Assembly (NCBI GenBank): GCA_022385755.1
Contig: MU278353.1
Location: 1,077,000 to 1,140,999, forward strand
DNA length: 64,000 bases
Source of the DNA: Trametopsis cervina
Taxonomy: Eukaryota > Basidiomycota > Agaricomycetes > Polyporales > Irpicaceae
Direction: 5' to 3'
Below are positions 33,287 through 46,422 of this stretch, piece after piece (within the stretch, counting starts at the first letter, position 1; each line of letters starts with the position of its first letter). Both the position numbers and the translations under genes were made by a program. The notes beneath the pieces were generated by a model. The model did not search any database, was not told the origin of the DNA, and saw only the letters and a list, made by a program, of their open reading frames with translations.

Positions 33287-33808
33287 AGCAGGGAACAGGG
33301 GAGGAGCTGACGAGCCTGTGGTAACTTGCCTAAACCACCTGTCCTTTAATCAATGGAAATGGAAGGCAGGGCTGTGCGGGTAGGTTCAATCGATCCACGC
33401 GTGACGTACGAACCGTGGGGGCTGCAACGTATAAGAAGGATAGCAAGGGTCCTAGTACAGTCACCCAGTTAGGAGGGAACCATTCCCTAGCCTCACGTCC
33501 AGGCGTAGAATGGAGGCTGGAAGCAAGAGGCAGTGACAGGGCGCATTGCACACGCCAAGCTGAGCGTATAAGTACGCAGTACTGACCGCGCTAAGTATCA
33601 AGTAGAAGTTGCGGCCCGCCTCTACCGTACCCTAACAGGTAGGTCATGCAATCGAATCAGTATAACTATAGTTGCTGTGCAAACTATCCTAGGTTCGCAG
33701 TATCGCACTGTGTGGCGAGACATCTCGGTGTCCTGAGTGTAAGTCTTACTACAAAAAATACAACAACGCTCGGGCGCAATATGAATGAATAAACAATATC
33801 CAGCATGA
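33287..33808. other. Intergenic, GTPBP 3' side to RING promoter
   Basis: This is 522 bp between tandem minus-strand genes. I see no gene or repeat. Confidence 0.45.
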
Positions 33809-36800
33809 TCATAGCAGCTTGGTCACAACGCCCAGTCCCTTGACACCTGGCGGTCAATAGTCGCTCAACAGATTAAGCAAAAAACAGTCACCTTTGTCTT
33901 CCCTTCCCTGAACAGAAGCTTCATGCCTTCTTTGAGAAACTCGGGGTGAGAAATGAACTCGAAAGTAACCGTCGCCCTGTCGCCCGTTCGTAAGATCCCT
34001 TGAGGATGGTCCATGGCAATAATGCGGACTGTCTGACGTATAGCCTATATACAAGAATTAGCGAGGAGGATAGACTCTGGGTGCCACAATCTTACACCGC
34101 AATGGAGCATAGCCTTGATCAGGGGGTATCAGTTATCTGCGATCTTGACGTTATACTTTGTTGACTCATACCTGGTAGTTCGTCTGAAGGGTAGTATTAT
34201 GACTGGTGTTCGGTTAGCGCCGTTCAGCACAGCATGCGGAGGCACATACTATAGAATCAGAACTGTCCCCTCGAACTGTCGGATAGCTGCCACGTGGGAG
34301 AGTCAGATTTCTTGTCTTAACGTAGATGATTGTGTTTACCCCGTGGAGGTGCTTCGGCCTTATGAACAATCACCATCCCTTTGCGTACAGCCGACCGCCG
34401 TACCCTCTTCAAGGCTAACGAAACAGACTGGCCTGCTTCCGCCTCATTCACTGGTGCTCTGCATGTCTAAGTTCAGTATTGCTGCTAAAGTTGACTGTAG
34501 GAGAGTGCCAACCGCTTTCGTTGTATAGTCTTGATGGCAGTGTTGTCCCATTTCCCATTCGAGTCGGGTCCGAACATAACAGCATCTCCAGCCTTGAGTC
34601 TTCCAGCATTCAGAATCCCGTCAACGACAGTTCCGACATACGGTACGGACCTGTGATTTACGGATTTCAGTGATGTGAGAGGAAATCTTGAAATCAATCA
34701 GACTTACCAAACTTCCGTGATGCAATACTTTGTGGAGGAAGGCTGTGAGCTATCATTACTCAAATTCAAGTACAAATGACTCCTCACCTCGAGAGGCTGA
34801 TCAGCCATAAACTTCTCCGTATCTCCTTCGCTCGAAGGCAATAGGTTCAGGAATGTCCGTAACTACACTCACGACGTTAGAATAAGGATCTGAATAAGAA
34901 CATGCAGTAAACTGCAGAGTTTTGATACAGCTGCTGCATGACACGAAGCATAGCGCGGCTGGAAAGGAAGCTATACTGACAAAGTTTAGACCTTCACCGG
35001 TGACGTTGCTCAGTTGGAAGATTGGACATAGCCTAGACCCGATCAGTCCTGGTGAAGCACCGGAAAGTTGCTGTCCCATTTACCTCTCCTTCGCGAACAC
35101 CTCTGCGATCTCAACGGCGCACTCCATGGACTTCACGAACACGGGTGTTTTTCTGAAGGCCCATCGTGAATTAGGCTCAACATACACAAACAGTAGCTGA
35201 ATGAGGATTTACCGACAGCCGGGACTCCTGAGGATCTTGGTGACTTGCTTTATAGTCTCTTCACGCTTATTAGGCGGTGTCATGTCGATCTATGAGAAAC
35301 AGGGATCAAACCTTACGAAGAGGGATACCAAAGCCAATCGGATCGCACCTTTGTTATACATACAACCACAGGGACACCCAACGCTAGTGCGATCGCGAGA
35401 TGCTCTTTGGACATACCGATCAGCCCTGCGTTTGCACCCACTATAAGAATCACACATGACGGCGCGCCAGAGGTGAGTCCGTAAAGAGTCGTCTTGAGGT
35501 ATCTCTCGTGTCCTGCGAGGTCTATGAAAGAAACAATTTTGGAAGCTTGAATAGAGATCGTCTCCCAGCTCATCTTCTCATGCCGTATGGCCTCTGGATC
35601 GTTTGTATGCGAGGATGGCGGGAGAATCGCTTCGCCTGTAGGACCAAATCCTAGTATCTAAAAGGAGGCGTTTGTTACACGACAGCGTGCCTTGCATAAT
35701 ATGATGCATACCTCCATACCGACGCTGGAGGTCCGCCCACTCTCAATCTCATGCTTGTGGCGGAATAGACTGACCCGCGCTCGGCCTCTGCCATCATCCA
35801 ATGCGCCTAAGATGCAACGTGAGCCTGTTGAATGCGATATGACTATATACATACGGACCTCGGGTAAGAACGCCCAGTGTTGTGGACTTGCCACTATCTA
35901 CATTACCTACGACTGCGCACCGTACTTCCGGAGTCAGAGCTACGGAGGGCGGTGGTAGTCGCAGTAAGAACGCAGCACGGCAAGGGGGCTCTGTGTGCAT
36001 GTAAAGGTTTGAAGTCTATGCATATATGGGTTCAGGTTTATCGAGTCGGGCTAGGACCAGCAGCTGCGTACCTGGCCCCCAACCTCATGCACCACCTCGG
36101 CCAGCCGCTCCGACAGGGTCTGCATATCTTCGGCAGACCGTGTTACTCCAATTATACCGTCGACAGTCGCAATATCCTGCCCCGCGAATAATCTCTCGTG
36201 TTGCGGGCGTGAGCCGATCCTAAATATATATTCCCCCCGGTTACGAGTCAACAGGCCTGCAATTCGATCTTGAGCCTCATCGAGCTTATTCGAGAGAAGT
36301 AAATTCTGAGGCAGAGAAAGTGAGCAAGACTTCGGTGCTGAATATTGAGGACGAACTATGATTTGCTCTGCAATTACAGACATGTCTATCTGATCCTCGA
36401 GTTCCACGGCCAGACCCACAGGTTGCTTACTGTCCGCTGGACCTTCATCTGTGGAGGTGTTCTCGATATCTGGTAGTTTCTTGACCTCTGGCACATTACT
36501 GGTGTCCTTCTCTTTCCACTTCTCGTTTAAATGTTGACCTGGTAATGTTTGCTTTAGTAGCTAACGATGGTGTCTCTCGTCGATCTCGCTCACCTGTATC
36601 CGGTGGAGGCTTCTTGGGCTCTTTTGCCTTCTCATTGGCAGCTTTATGTAGTATCCGCTGCTTCAACACCTCGCGCTGATGGATTTCGTCAATCTCGTTC
36701 TGGAAAGTACGTAAGCTAGTCATGTTGACCAAGGCGCCTTGGACGTTCGTAGTAGTTTGGTCGGTTCTGTACGACGTTATGTAGGAGCTGTGTCGAGTCA

Positions 36801-37328
36801 ATGCCGAGTCAGAGCTTGCCCACAACGGGTCTCTGAGGCTGTTCAGTGACTCGTGAAGCTCGTGTCAAGCTGTCAAGGCTACAGTAACGCTATGATGGCT
36901 ACAGTCATAAGCATTCGGTGTTCCTGCGCGTTTTATGGGGCTCACCAATGTCACTGCTAGCCTCTCCTGCGCCTGGGCGTTACGTCGCTGACTGGAGACC
37001 GCCAGATGAATGATTGAGTTATTGTATGTCACAGTATGCAGGACTCGGATTGACGTCGGTTACCCTCGGTGACTTACAGATAGGCGTCTAGATCCAGAGG
37101 CGGATCAATCGCGTGTGTCCGAGCCCTTGCTGGTGAGTTATCGTCGACTGCGACCTTACGTGTCGACTCTACGACAGAGCTAGCAGACAGCTTCCATAGC
37201 TGAAACTTGTTATGGATACTGGTTCCATTCGCCTTCTTCAAGCGCATTCCTGCCTGACAACACCCGGAAAAATAATCGCTGTCGGCCTGGGGTGCGCTTT
37301 TGGTTACGATGGCGAGCAGAGCCACCAT
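33809..37328 (-). CDS. GTPBP1/GTPBP2-type translational GTPase
   Basis: An elongation-factor-like GTPase of the GTPBP1 family. Animal members bind aminoacyl-tRNA, promote exosome-linked decay and rescue stalled ribosomes. The secure core has [14 protein letters not shown], the P-loop [35 protein letters not shown] (switch I), [18 protein letters not shown] (G3), VVVCITKIDMTPP (G4 with TKxD, normal here), [67 protein letters not shown] and LLFREGKTK. It is joined over an intron to [12 protein letters not shown] and TGA 33809-33811. The N-terminus is less sure. From 36494 upstream the frame passes [12 protein letters not shown] into an exon with [17 protein letters not shown] phase-correct donor (37077) and acceptor (36833) joins LDLDAYL to DPLWASSDS. 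An ATG at 37328 is the farthest start; 36723 is an alternative. It is divergent from the DOCK gene. Confidence 0.87.
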
Positions 37329-38162
37329 ACCCTACAAGCCGTCTATAGTCCTATCATAGCTCGAGTTTCGCTGGTCACACTGACATCACCAGATTGTAAA
37401 CTTACAGGTAGCCACAAAGGGGTCGGCTCCAGCATGCTTATCCGGGTATGATACTGTCGGTATACAGAATGACAAACTGAGCCGTTGGAGAAGTTTGGAA
37501 GGATGATTCCGTGGTGTTCCTGTGGCCGTCAGACAATATGGCTGACATCCCTTGGCCTGATGAGTATCTACAGTAGGTAGTCTGGAAATAACGTGGACAC
37601 GTCCATTTTTATCTTCAAGGCGTGCACCAGGACGGCATCTTATTAGCCTGTATTACCAGTGTATTACCGGTCTTAGGTAGATGGTGCTAGCAGAGTTTTG
37701 CACATTGCACTAGTGTGACCTCAACTCGAGTCGGCAGCCACACAGTGCAGGAACAAGTACCAGTGTTTACACGCCAATATTGACTCCTGCTCAGGACCCT
37801 GTTGTCATTCCTTCACCGAGGTGCGACCTCTTGGCCTATCCCAAGGTTCCCCATTGACGAGTTCGAATAGCTACAACAGGATATAGACTATCTGTAGCTG
37901 TCAGGATGCAGCAGTCATTAGGGGGCGATAGGATTGGGATGAGCACCTTGACGTCTAGGGCTGGTGAGTATTTCCTTTTACTTCTTGGGTCTTATAAGAT
38001 TGGGAAATACGGTAAGACTTTACATAGTACAATACGATTAGGGTTTGGGCATCAACGACAGTCAACGACGACGCGCCTCCGCGCTTAATTTCGACTCTGC
38101 ATTGGTTTCTCATCTGCGGCTTATCCACTGTACTTGTCTACCTCGGGCCCTGGTCGGACGGT
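37329..38162. promoter_or_regulatory. Divergent intergenic region GTPBP / DOCK
   Basis: This is 834 bp between divergent genes if the long GTPBP start is right. It has no supported gene. A partial direct repeat GTATTACCAGT/GTATTACCGGT occurs near 37650-37675. Confidence 0.4.
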
Positions 38163-41100
38163 ATGGTCGCCACCGTTGGACAGAGAAGAGGCGTCTGGGA
38201 ACCTTTACCGCAATTCATATACGGATATGCCGTCCACTCGCTTTCGCCATCCCGTAGAGACACAAGACTATCCAGCCGCTCAACGCGTCCCCCGTCTGTC
38301 TTTACTGATGCATCCGGAGAGGAACATCTGGTTCACCGTGATGTAGTGTCGCTAGAAGTAGGAGACGAGGTGTATGCGTTTGAGAGATATACCCCGAAGG
38401 ACAAGGAAGTGGAAGGGGTGTGGTATCGAGGGTGCGTTTGTTGTTAATAAAGACTTCATTCGTAATGACCGATCATCTTCATATTAGATACGTGGTTTGC
38501 ACATCTAGGAGACCTCCAGTATCATGGAATACCTCCTCTGACCCGTCTACATCTGCTGCGAAGACTCCTACCAAGGTCGTTGAGACGCAGCAAGTTTTCA
38601 TTGGCATCTTCCCGGCTTCCCACATATTCATCCGCGATGAGCTCTCTGACGCGGAAGGGCTATTAGCAGAGATGGCCAATCTGTTCAGCAGCACTAACGG
38701 CGGTACTGTGGCTGATGTATATGCTCAATGGAACCGCGACAAGCCGCAGGGGGAAATGTCACGCGAAGACGACAGGGATGATCGTACGGACGCGCAAAGT
38801 ATCGCACCGAGGAAGTCCACGTTCAAGTTGACTCCTCCACCAGACCAGGCGAACTCCACGCGCGCTCGCCTTCCAGTGTATCCTCCCAGCTTACGGTCCG
38901 TCTCTCCTACACCGACGGAATCCCAAGCGAACAAACCGCTACCACCGCGACCATCATTACGTTCCGCAGATGATACCGTATCAGGGATAGAACAGCCCAT
39001 CATCGACGAGATAGCTTCTGCACTGCGGGAGTGGCATATGTTGATGTTTCAATACCTTGTCCGAAGGGAATACAAACTATTCGAACTCATACGCGAACAC
39101 ATCGAGGTGTTGCATCTGGGGAGACGTCAATTACTTGCACAGACGTTGAGTGCCGAAGAAACGGTCAACCTGAGGAGACAGTGTGTCGCGAGACTGGTGC
39201 GAGGCAATCTTGTTCAAGGCTTGGATATCATTGTTCGCCACCCAACATGGGGAAGCCTTGTTACTGTCGATGTCGAAGGAGAAATTGACCCTCGCAGTTG
39301 GATCAGTGCAGTCAGAATGTACGCGATGCAAGTGTCTCTGGCGCATATGGACATTTCGTCTGCAATTACCTCCGACATACCTCGATTGGGCGCCTCACTC
39401 GACTACGTTCCAGCCCAGACCGCCCAACCGTCCTCCCCTATAGTGACCTTCACGGACGGCGCTCGGTCGCGTACTTTGAGCCGCACCCTCGGTTCGCTCG
39501 CCCGTTCTTCCAACACGCCCCTTTCCCGTCCCAAATTCTACCATATATTCCTCGATCTCCGTGCCTTTGTAGCGTCACCCTGCGCTCCTGGGGAAACCGC
39601 GGAACTTATATTTTCGCTCTTGAACAAGAACGAGGGCCGTTTTGTTTCGGAAGAATTCTGCATCGTCCTGAATCACAATGGTGTTCTCTCACGAGATCCT
39701 ACCGCTCGCATTCGCACGTTGTTCACAGATCTTACAGTTGGAGACGCACAAGAGCCTCTGTATCTGGTCTGCTACATCGTTCGCAATGGTGCCTTGAAGA
39801 TGGGTAGTAGTATGGGATCGATCCTGGAAGGCAGCAAACGCAGTTCAGAGCTTTCCTCATCCAACTGGTCCGATGGTAACGACATCAATGGACGTGCGCC
39901 AAGCGACCTACCATCCCAATTTCGTAGACCATTTGGGTGTGCCATACTGGAACTTACGCAACTCAGGAAAATGGCTGCGGAAGGGCTGGAAATTACGCCC
40001 ACGCGGGAGCATACCATGCCGATTTATACACCCACCAACGAGACAACATTCGCCATGCTTCACCAAGATATCCTCCACGGCCATCACAAGGAATTCGAGA
40101 AGTCTGCGAGGTTTGTCTACTGAACTCCATATGCAAACTGTTGCTGAAATGCCGTGTCTAGAGCGGAAATGCTAGCGGTCTCCATCAAGGTTTTTCACGG
40201 CGACACGGAGACCATCATACGCGAGAATACGTCTTTGCTCCAGGACACCCCCCTGACTCTTCGACTTGGCTTTCCTGATGTTGTATTCCCCGGAGACACG
40301 CGTAATGAGCTCTACGTCAAGCTTTGGAGTGGTGACTTCACTGCCTCTCAAACTGGAAACGCGCGTCGCAGTGTCACCAACTTCACTCGTGGTGCCATTT
40401 CCGGTAACGTTCAGGTGTCGGTGGAAGTCAGAGACTCAAACGGGCGAACAATCGACCGCTGTATCACACGATGCAGCGGCGAGCCGCCTATGTCAGAATT
40501 CAACTCCATGGTCTTTCAGCGGACTAGCACGCCTACTTGGGGGGAACTCATCAAGGTTACTTTGCCTACGCATGGCGCACAACAATGGCATCTATTCTTC
40601 ACGTTCCGCCAACGTAGCATTCGCGAGAGGTCCAACCGAGCCGGGACAGAAATACCTGAGCGTCCATTCGCGTTCGGATTCTTACCGCTTTTCCCGGACG
40701 GCCGTGCCTTTTTGGAAGATGGGCCTCATACACTGGCCTTGTACAAAGCGGACCGTATGAACCAACTCACACCCGATGTATATCTCAGTGCCACCCCATT
40801 GATCATTCCGAATCAGCAGGTTCAGATTCCTGTCGAGATGCAGAAGATTACTCCTCTATCCCGCGATACGCTAAGTCTTCGGTCGTCTCTCTGTTCCACC
40901 CGGTTCACGCAGAACTCTGTTCTCTTGAGTTTGTTGAACTGGCAAACTCTGCCAGACAAAGCGCTCCTGTCGGCTGTTTTGACGAAGTTCACGTTCGTCG
41001 GGGAGCTGGAGATTGTCAAGTTCTTGAGGGATATCTTCGATTCTCTATTTGCTATCCTGGCCTCCCAGCACAACGCAACCGGCGAAATGGATTATCTGGT

Positions 41101-44100
41101 CTTCAACGCTCTGGTGACCGTGCTCGGACTGGTGCAGGACCGACGATTTAGTAACTTCCAACCGGTGTTGGACGTCTATATCGAGAAGCACTTCAGTCAT
41201 GCAGCCGCCTCGTCTCATATCATACACTCCATGAATCGCCTCCTGCACGATCCGGCTAGTGCGGAAACCGCGTCGTCCTTACGAGCCGCCCTGAAAGTGT
41301 GGCATTATATCTTCAAGTTCATCACACGGTCACGAGAGTTGCAGAAAGCGAAGGAAGCGGGTGTAGGCGGAGGTGCAACCGCAAACCATCTGGAATCTAG
41401 CTTCAAGAAAGAGCTTCGTACGCACCTCTCAGAAGTCAATCGCCTGATGTCTACTACTTCCCCCGCTTCCATAATTGGTACACAAACAATCGCACTCCGA
41501 CACTTCACCTCCATACTCCCCGAACTTGCGAAAGTCTTTCCTACAGACGAGTTGGTGCAGATCACTACTACATTTGTGGAATCGGTTGTCGCGGCCAAGG
41601 GACAAATGGTCATCTGGAAGCTGATTATGTACTTACATGTGGTCAAGGGTTTCCTATTCGACATCCCGCAGGCTCGTACGCAGTTGGTGGAAGCCGTTGT
41701 CTCGTGGATTAAACCACATTTTGGGCAGTTCGACGAGTTTCACCTACCTGGCGACACAGAAAGCTCCCGTGACGCCGCGCGCATCAGCTGGCTTGAAAGC
41801 GTCCGTCTCTCAGTTACGGTGCTTGCTGTCATGTTGGACAAGCTGCAGCAGAATCTTGTGAATCCACAGATTATCGCCGACAAGGTTCTATTCCGCCAAG
41901 AGCAGTATAACGTGGAAAACCTTCTGTCCCTGCTCCCCAAGTGAGCAGAATCTTCCATGATCTCCTGAAAGTCACTCACTGCTTTTCGACAGGTTATTGG
42001 ACTCATATCTAGAGTTCCAGAATCCGGCCAGTAGGAAAGCTATCGAGCGCACAAAATCTCAAAGCGCACTCATGTCCAGCGTCCCAGTAACGTTCCCTGA
42101 ATCATACCCCTTTGCTTTACTATCTCATCTTCCCAAAACTACCACAAACGTTGATACCGACGATAGTCATCAGGCTGTGTATAACCCGGGAGCCGGAGAA
42201 ACAGCTATTGTTATCTTGGTCCTTATCCTATCCTCTCAACGCAAACATCTCACTGGGTTCTTTGAGAACACTTTCGAAATCGAAGGCCGGGAGAACCTGG
42301 CTTCTTTGCTATTGCGTGCCTTTAAAGTTGCATCCTCTATCCTAAATGGCGACGCCTTCCCTAGCAATTGGCTCAACGTTAATATTCTCGCTCACAAAGT
42401 CTTAATCAAGATGTACGACCCTGTTGGTGCTTTGCTGGAGCGCGAATTCATTCCGAATGATCAGTCCTCTTTCACCTTCGATGCAAATCTATGGAGAGAA
42501 GGGTTGTCAGTATTGTTACGACTTTTGTCCTCCGAGCACCTCGCTATCGAAGAAGCTAGTCATCAGGTCAGTCGAGCTAAAGACTACCACAGACTCTCAC
42601 GTCTCACCCTGCTCTTTCACAGAAACGTCGTGCAGTATGGAGACTGGTTGGGGATATTCGCGGAGAGGGTGCCGCAATCTTGCTGAGAATATGGAATGCC
42701 TTAGGTTGGCAAGTTGACGTGGCCCAGGGAGGCGCTCCGGTTCGTATGGCAGTACGTTTGTCGAACCCTCCCAACTCCGTATCGTGTGCTGACCATTTTT
42801 GTAGAATTATCAGATCACGCTCAGCTCTATTGTCGGGCACGTTGTCAACCTGTGCCTAAGCCACCACGATCAGCTGCAAAACAATGCAGTGTACATTTTG
42901 TACTGCATGATCGTTTCACAGTTCCACGATTCTGGTCATTTTGATGACATTGAGAACGAGTTGGTCAACAAGCTTGACACTCTCTTCATGTCAGACAGCA
43001 AAGGCGATGATGTATCAAGAACATTCTTCGTTGGGCATCTTCGGCATCTTTTTGAGTCTTCAGACGTGGACGCCGAACTCAGAAGCCGCGTGACCATTTT
43101 CTTGGATTCAGTTGATCTTTTCCTCGACCTGCTGTTAAGCGTGCGTGCGTTGCCAGAAGGAGAAGAGTTTGCTGATGACCGGGTCATTGCCACTGTATGT
43201 TTGCTTCTGTCTACATTAGTGATGTCGCTGACACATCTCCGTATAGCTCCGTCTCATGAACTTCATTCGCCGAATAGGTCGTGACGAAATCTATATCAAA
43301 TACGTGCACCAGCTCGTTAATGTACACTGTTCTCATACCTTTTTGTATCAGCTTCTGTTACTGACCTTTGGGCCATAGATGCACTTGCAAGCTCAAAACT
43401 ACGTTGAGGCCGCGCTGACTTTGAAGCTGCATGCGGATTTGCATCAGTGGGATTTGACCTCGTTTGCTCCCCCTATGCCTGAGCTGGGTCTACCTCAACA
43501 GTCCGAGTTTCATCGGAAGGAAACTCTTTGCTTGCTTATCCTTGATTATCTCGGTGAGCGCTGGAGGCCTCTGATAGCATGGCAATATTGCTCAAACATG
43601 GTAATCTAGGTAAAGGCAAGGCCTGGGAAAGCGCCCTTGAGATTTGCAAAGAGTTGACCTTTCAGCACGCTGAAGTCACTTTTAACTAGTGAGCTTAGTC
43701 TTATCCCTTTACCAGTTCGAAGCTAAAGATTTGTAGTTCAAGGCTAGCGGAGATACTACGCCATCAAGCGGCTTTGCTAGAACATATCGTAACCGACCAG
43801 CGATACTACTCTGACTATTTCCGAGTCGCATTCTTCGGTAACTTCCCAGTCGGCATCAGGAATCAGCAGTTCGTGGTAAGTATAGTCAGCGTTACGTCCT
43901 GCAGCATCTCATTGTTTGATCCGCCAGTATCGTGGATACGAATGGGAGAAATTTGGTGCATTCTGCGAGCGGATGCTCAATAAGCACCCAGGCGCCCAGT
44001 TACTCAAGACGTTGGGTGATCCTCCTGTGGACATACGTTTTGGCAATGACCAATACATTCAATGTACTGCTGTCATTCCAGAGCCCAATCGCGACCTACC

Positions 44101-45299
44101 TATTTTCACGAATCCTGATGTTCCGCCCCAGATTCGTACCTATTATGAACACAGGTGAGATCACTTCTATTCCATCCCAACACCGGCTGACATTTTGCCA
44201 GTGCTATCAATCTTTTCAGCTATTCCCGTTCGGTGACGATACTCGAACCAGATGGCACAGAAGAAACGTGGATAGAGAAAACCTTCTTGACTACAGAGGA
44301 AGCCTTCCCAACTGTTTTGCGGCGGTCCGAAGTGGTTGATGTGAAAATCCAGAAGATATCACCAATTGAGACGGCACTGCAAGAGGTTCAGCAAAAAACA
44401 CGTGAGCTGGACGCTCTGAACACTCGGTATGCAGCTTTGGCCAAGACAGGGCAGCCGGTACAGACCACCTTGCTCGCTATGACACTCAATGCTGCCGTGG
44501 ACGCGCCGAATAATGGTGGCGTCGCATTCTTCAGACAATCGTTCCTAGCGGAAGATTATTTGGTCAGACACCCCGACCGAGCGGAGAAAGTTGAAAAATT
44601 GCGACTTGCTATAGACGATCAGGTGAATACCGCATGTTTTCTTTATAGTAACGATATTGAGAATACCCTCAGGCTCGCGTGATTGACAGTTGCTTGAGAT
44701 TACATGGTCAATTGTGTCCTCCGGAAATGCTAGGCTTCCACACAACGCTTGAAGGCTTCTTCAGGAAAAACTTCCACGAAGAAATTCAACGGCTGGCCAT
44801 GGACTGGCCATCGGGAGATGGATTCATCTCGACGCGTGCTCACCATGATCTGGATGTCTCTCCCCACTACCAAATGCACGCGGAGCAACGCTCGATAGAT
44901 TACGGTCTACCAGAGTCCTCACCCTTACAAAGGGTACCGCCGCCGTTAGATTTGCGACGTACCGTATCAACCGCCCCGTCGCTCGTGTCACCTCCGAAAG
45001 ACAATGGCCAATCACTAGCTGACGGTCTTTTACCGCCAAAACAAACTCCTTTACAAAGAGGTTTAGCACATCTTGCCCGGCATGGCGTTAACGGTGTGGC
45101 TTCTAGCCCCCGGGATACAGTTGGCAGTGACTTCGAAGGTGGCTCTCCACACGACTCTCTCACCAACGGTTCAGGGGGCCCAGTTGCTAATCTGTCCGGT
45201 GCCGCATCATACACCACTTCTACGATAGGCAGCATCGGCTCACTGAAAGGTCGATTTTCGAGGCTTGGTAGTTTGAATTTTGGTCGCCGGGACGGCTGA
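38163..45299 (+). CDS. DOCK-family guanine nucleotide exchange factor (DOCK1/CED-5 type)
   Basis: A giant Rho/Rac-type exchange factor acting with ELMO at membranes to drive actin remodelling. ATG 38163 gives VWEPLPQFIYGYAVHSL, the start of an N-terminal SH3. An intron at about 38430-38488 is followed by QVFIGIFPASHIFI, the SH3 end. DHR-1 (C2-like, membrane lipid binding) includes YHIFLDLRAFVASP, EEFCIVLNHNGVLSRDP and ELYVKLWSGDFTASQTGNAR. Armadillo-like helices follow (FNALVTVLGLVQDRRFSNFQ). The catalytic DHR-2 spans the C-terminal third: NYVEAALTLKLHADLHQW, RKETLCLLILDYLGKGKAWE, YFRVAFFGNFPVGIRNQQFV, YRGYEWEKFGAFCERML, RNDLPIFTN-like text, ALQEVQQKTRELDAL and LTLNAAVDAPNNGGV-like text. A Ser/Pro-rich tail contains PPPLDLRRTVS and ends FSRLGSLNFGRRDG. 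I estimate about 2,150 residues. The first two-thirds lies in a few large exons; the rest has many short introns. Confidence 0.93.
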
Positions 45300-46422
45300 A
45301 TTCACTTTGGCTCATTTCATGGGATTTCCTATTTTCGATATCGCTTGTTATATACCCTCAGCTTGATTACCCTCGAACTCTCTCAAGTCAACATCGTATG
45401 ATTAGTGTCATGTTGTATAATGCGAATCTAATTCTTATTTCTCTCGCTCATACATCTGGATACATGTTTTCAAAGCGATCAATATGAAAGTCTGGTCACC
45501 CAGCACGATAGCATTGAGCCTCGATGAGATTATTAGGCCCGTATATTTACACGGAAGGATTTGTGTACAGTACCGCCGCTGGCTGCAAATCAGGATTTCC
45601 GCTTTCCGTCACAGCAGTTCCAACCATGCATAAGGCCTATTTTTACTCTGCCTGGGGAAAAACAAGGCAAACTGACACTCACTTGTACTCAGAACTTCGC
45701 ACCGGCTTGCTGCGTCGTCATTTGTGGAACGCGTGTGCTGGCGGTATCCTGATTCTCTCGCCAGAACCCATACAATGGGTGGTATGCGTTATCCCCTGCA
45801 TATCGTGGTGCCTCAGGGGGGAGACTGCTATTCCTGGGTGTTGATATGGTACGGAAAGACAAGCCCCATTGGCACAACGGCTGTTGAACAAGGTTCTCGA
45901 AAGTAACAAAACCTTCAGTATGACCGTACGTTATTTATACTTGGCACCTCAAAAGACTAAGCAGAATAACAAGATACTCGGTCAATGGTACTCCAGCGGC
46001 ACAGCTGTCTTTGCTGCATTGTCGAGGCATTCAACTTTCACACGACGCAAAAGGACAAGACCATGATCGTTGTATTGATCACTGGAGTGAGTTGAGAGAG
46101 AGGAAAGCCCTGTACCGTCACATGAACAAGGAAGATATAGCACCCGTGCCTCGACATTATACGTCCTCTTCCCTGTTCCTGCCATTGTACGTATGCGCTC
46201 CGAGCGCAGCAGTATTTAATCGCTATTTCTATTGTCGTTGATTTCTCGTATTCAATATACTATGCCGCAGACGACTCGGCCGCGACAAATGTATCCAAGC
46301 GTATTATCATCAAGATAGGACGTCGAGGGGTGCGCATAAATGTAAGCAATAAGTCACGTGGATATCGTACTGTGTATCGTGTTTGTGAGGAGCTGATGAG
46401 CATATCATACCATTTATCACGC
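45300..46422. other. Convergent intergenic region DOCK / MscS
   Basis: This is 1.1 kb between two stop codons. Several open frames on both strands (45.5-46.2 kb) overlap each other and show no motif. No gene is called. Confidence 0.45.

Noticed and set aside
33600..33680. Possible tRNA-like stretch around CATGCAATCGAATCAG
   Set aside because: Lacks paired arms and an invariant T-loop; treated as intergenic.
45524..46241. Cluster of 60-106 codon frames on both strands between DOCK and MscS
   Set aside because: They overlap each other on both strands, share no motif, and lie where two 3' UTRs are expected.
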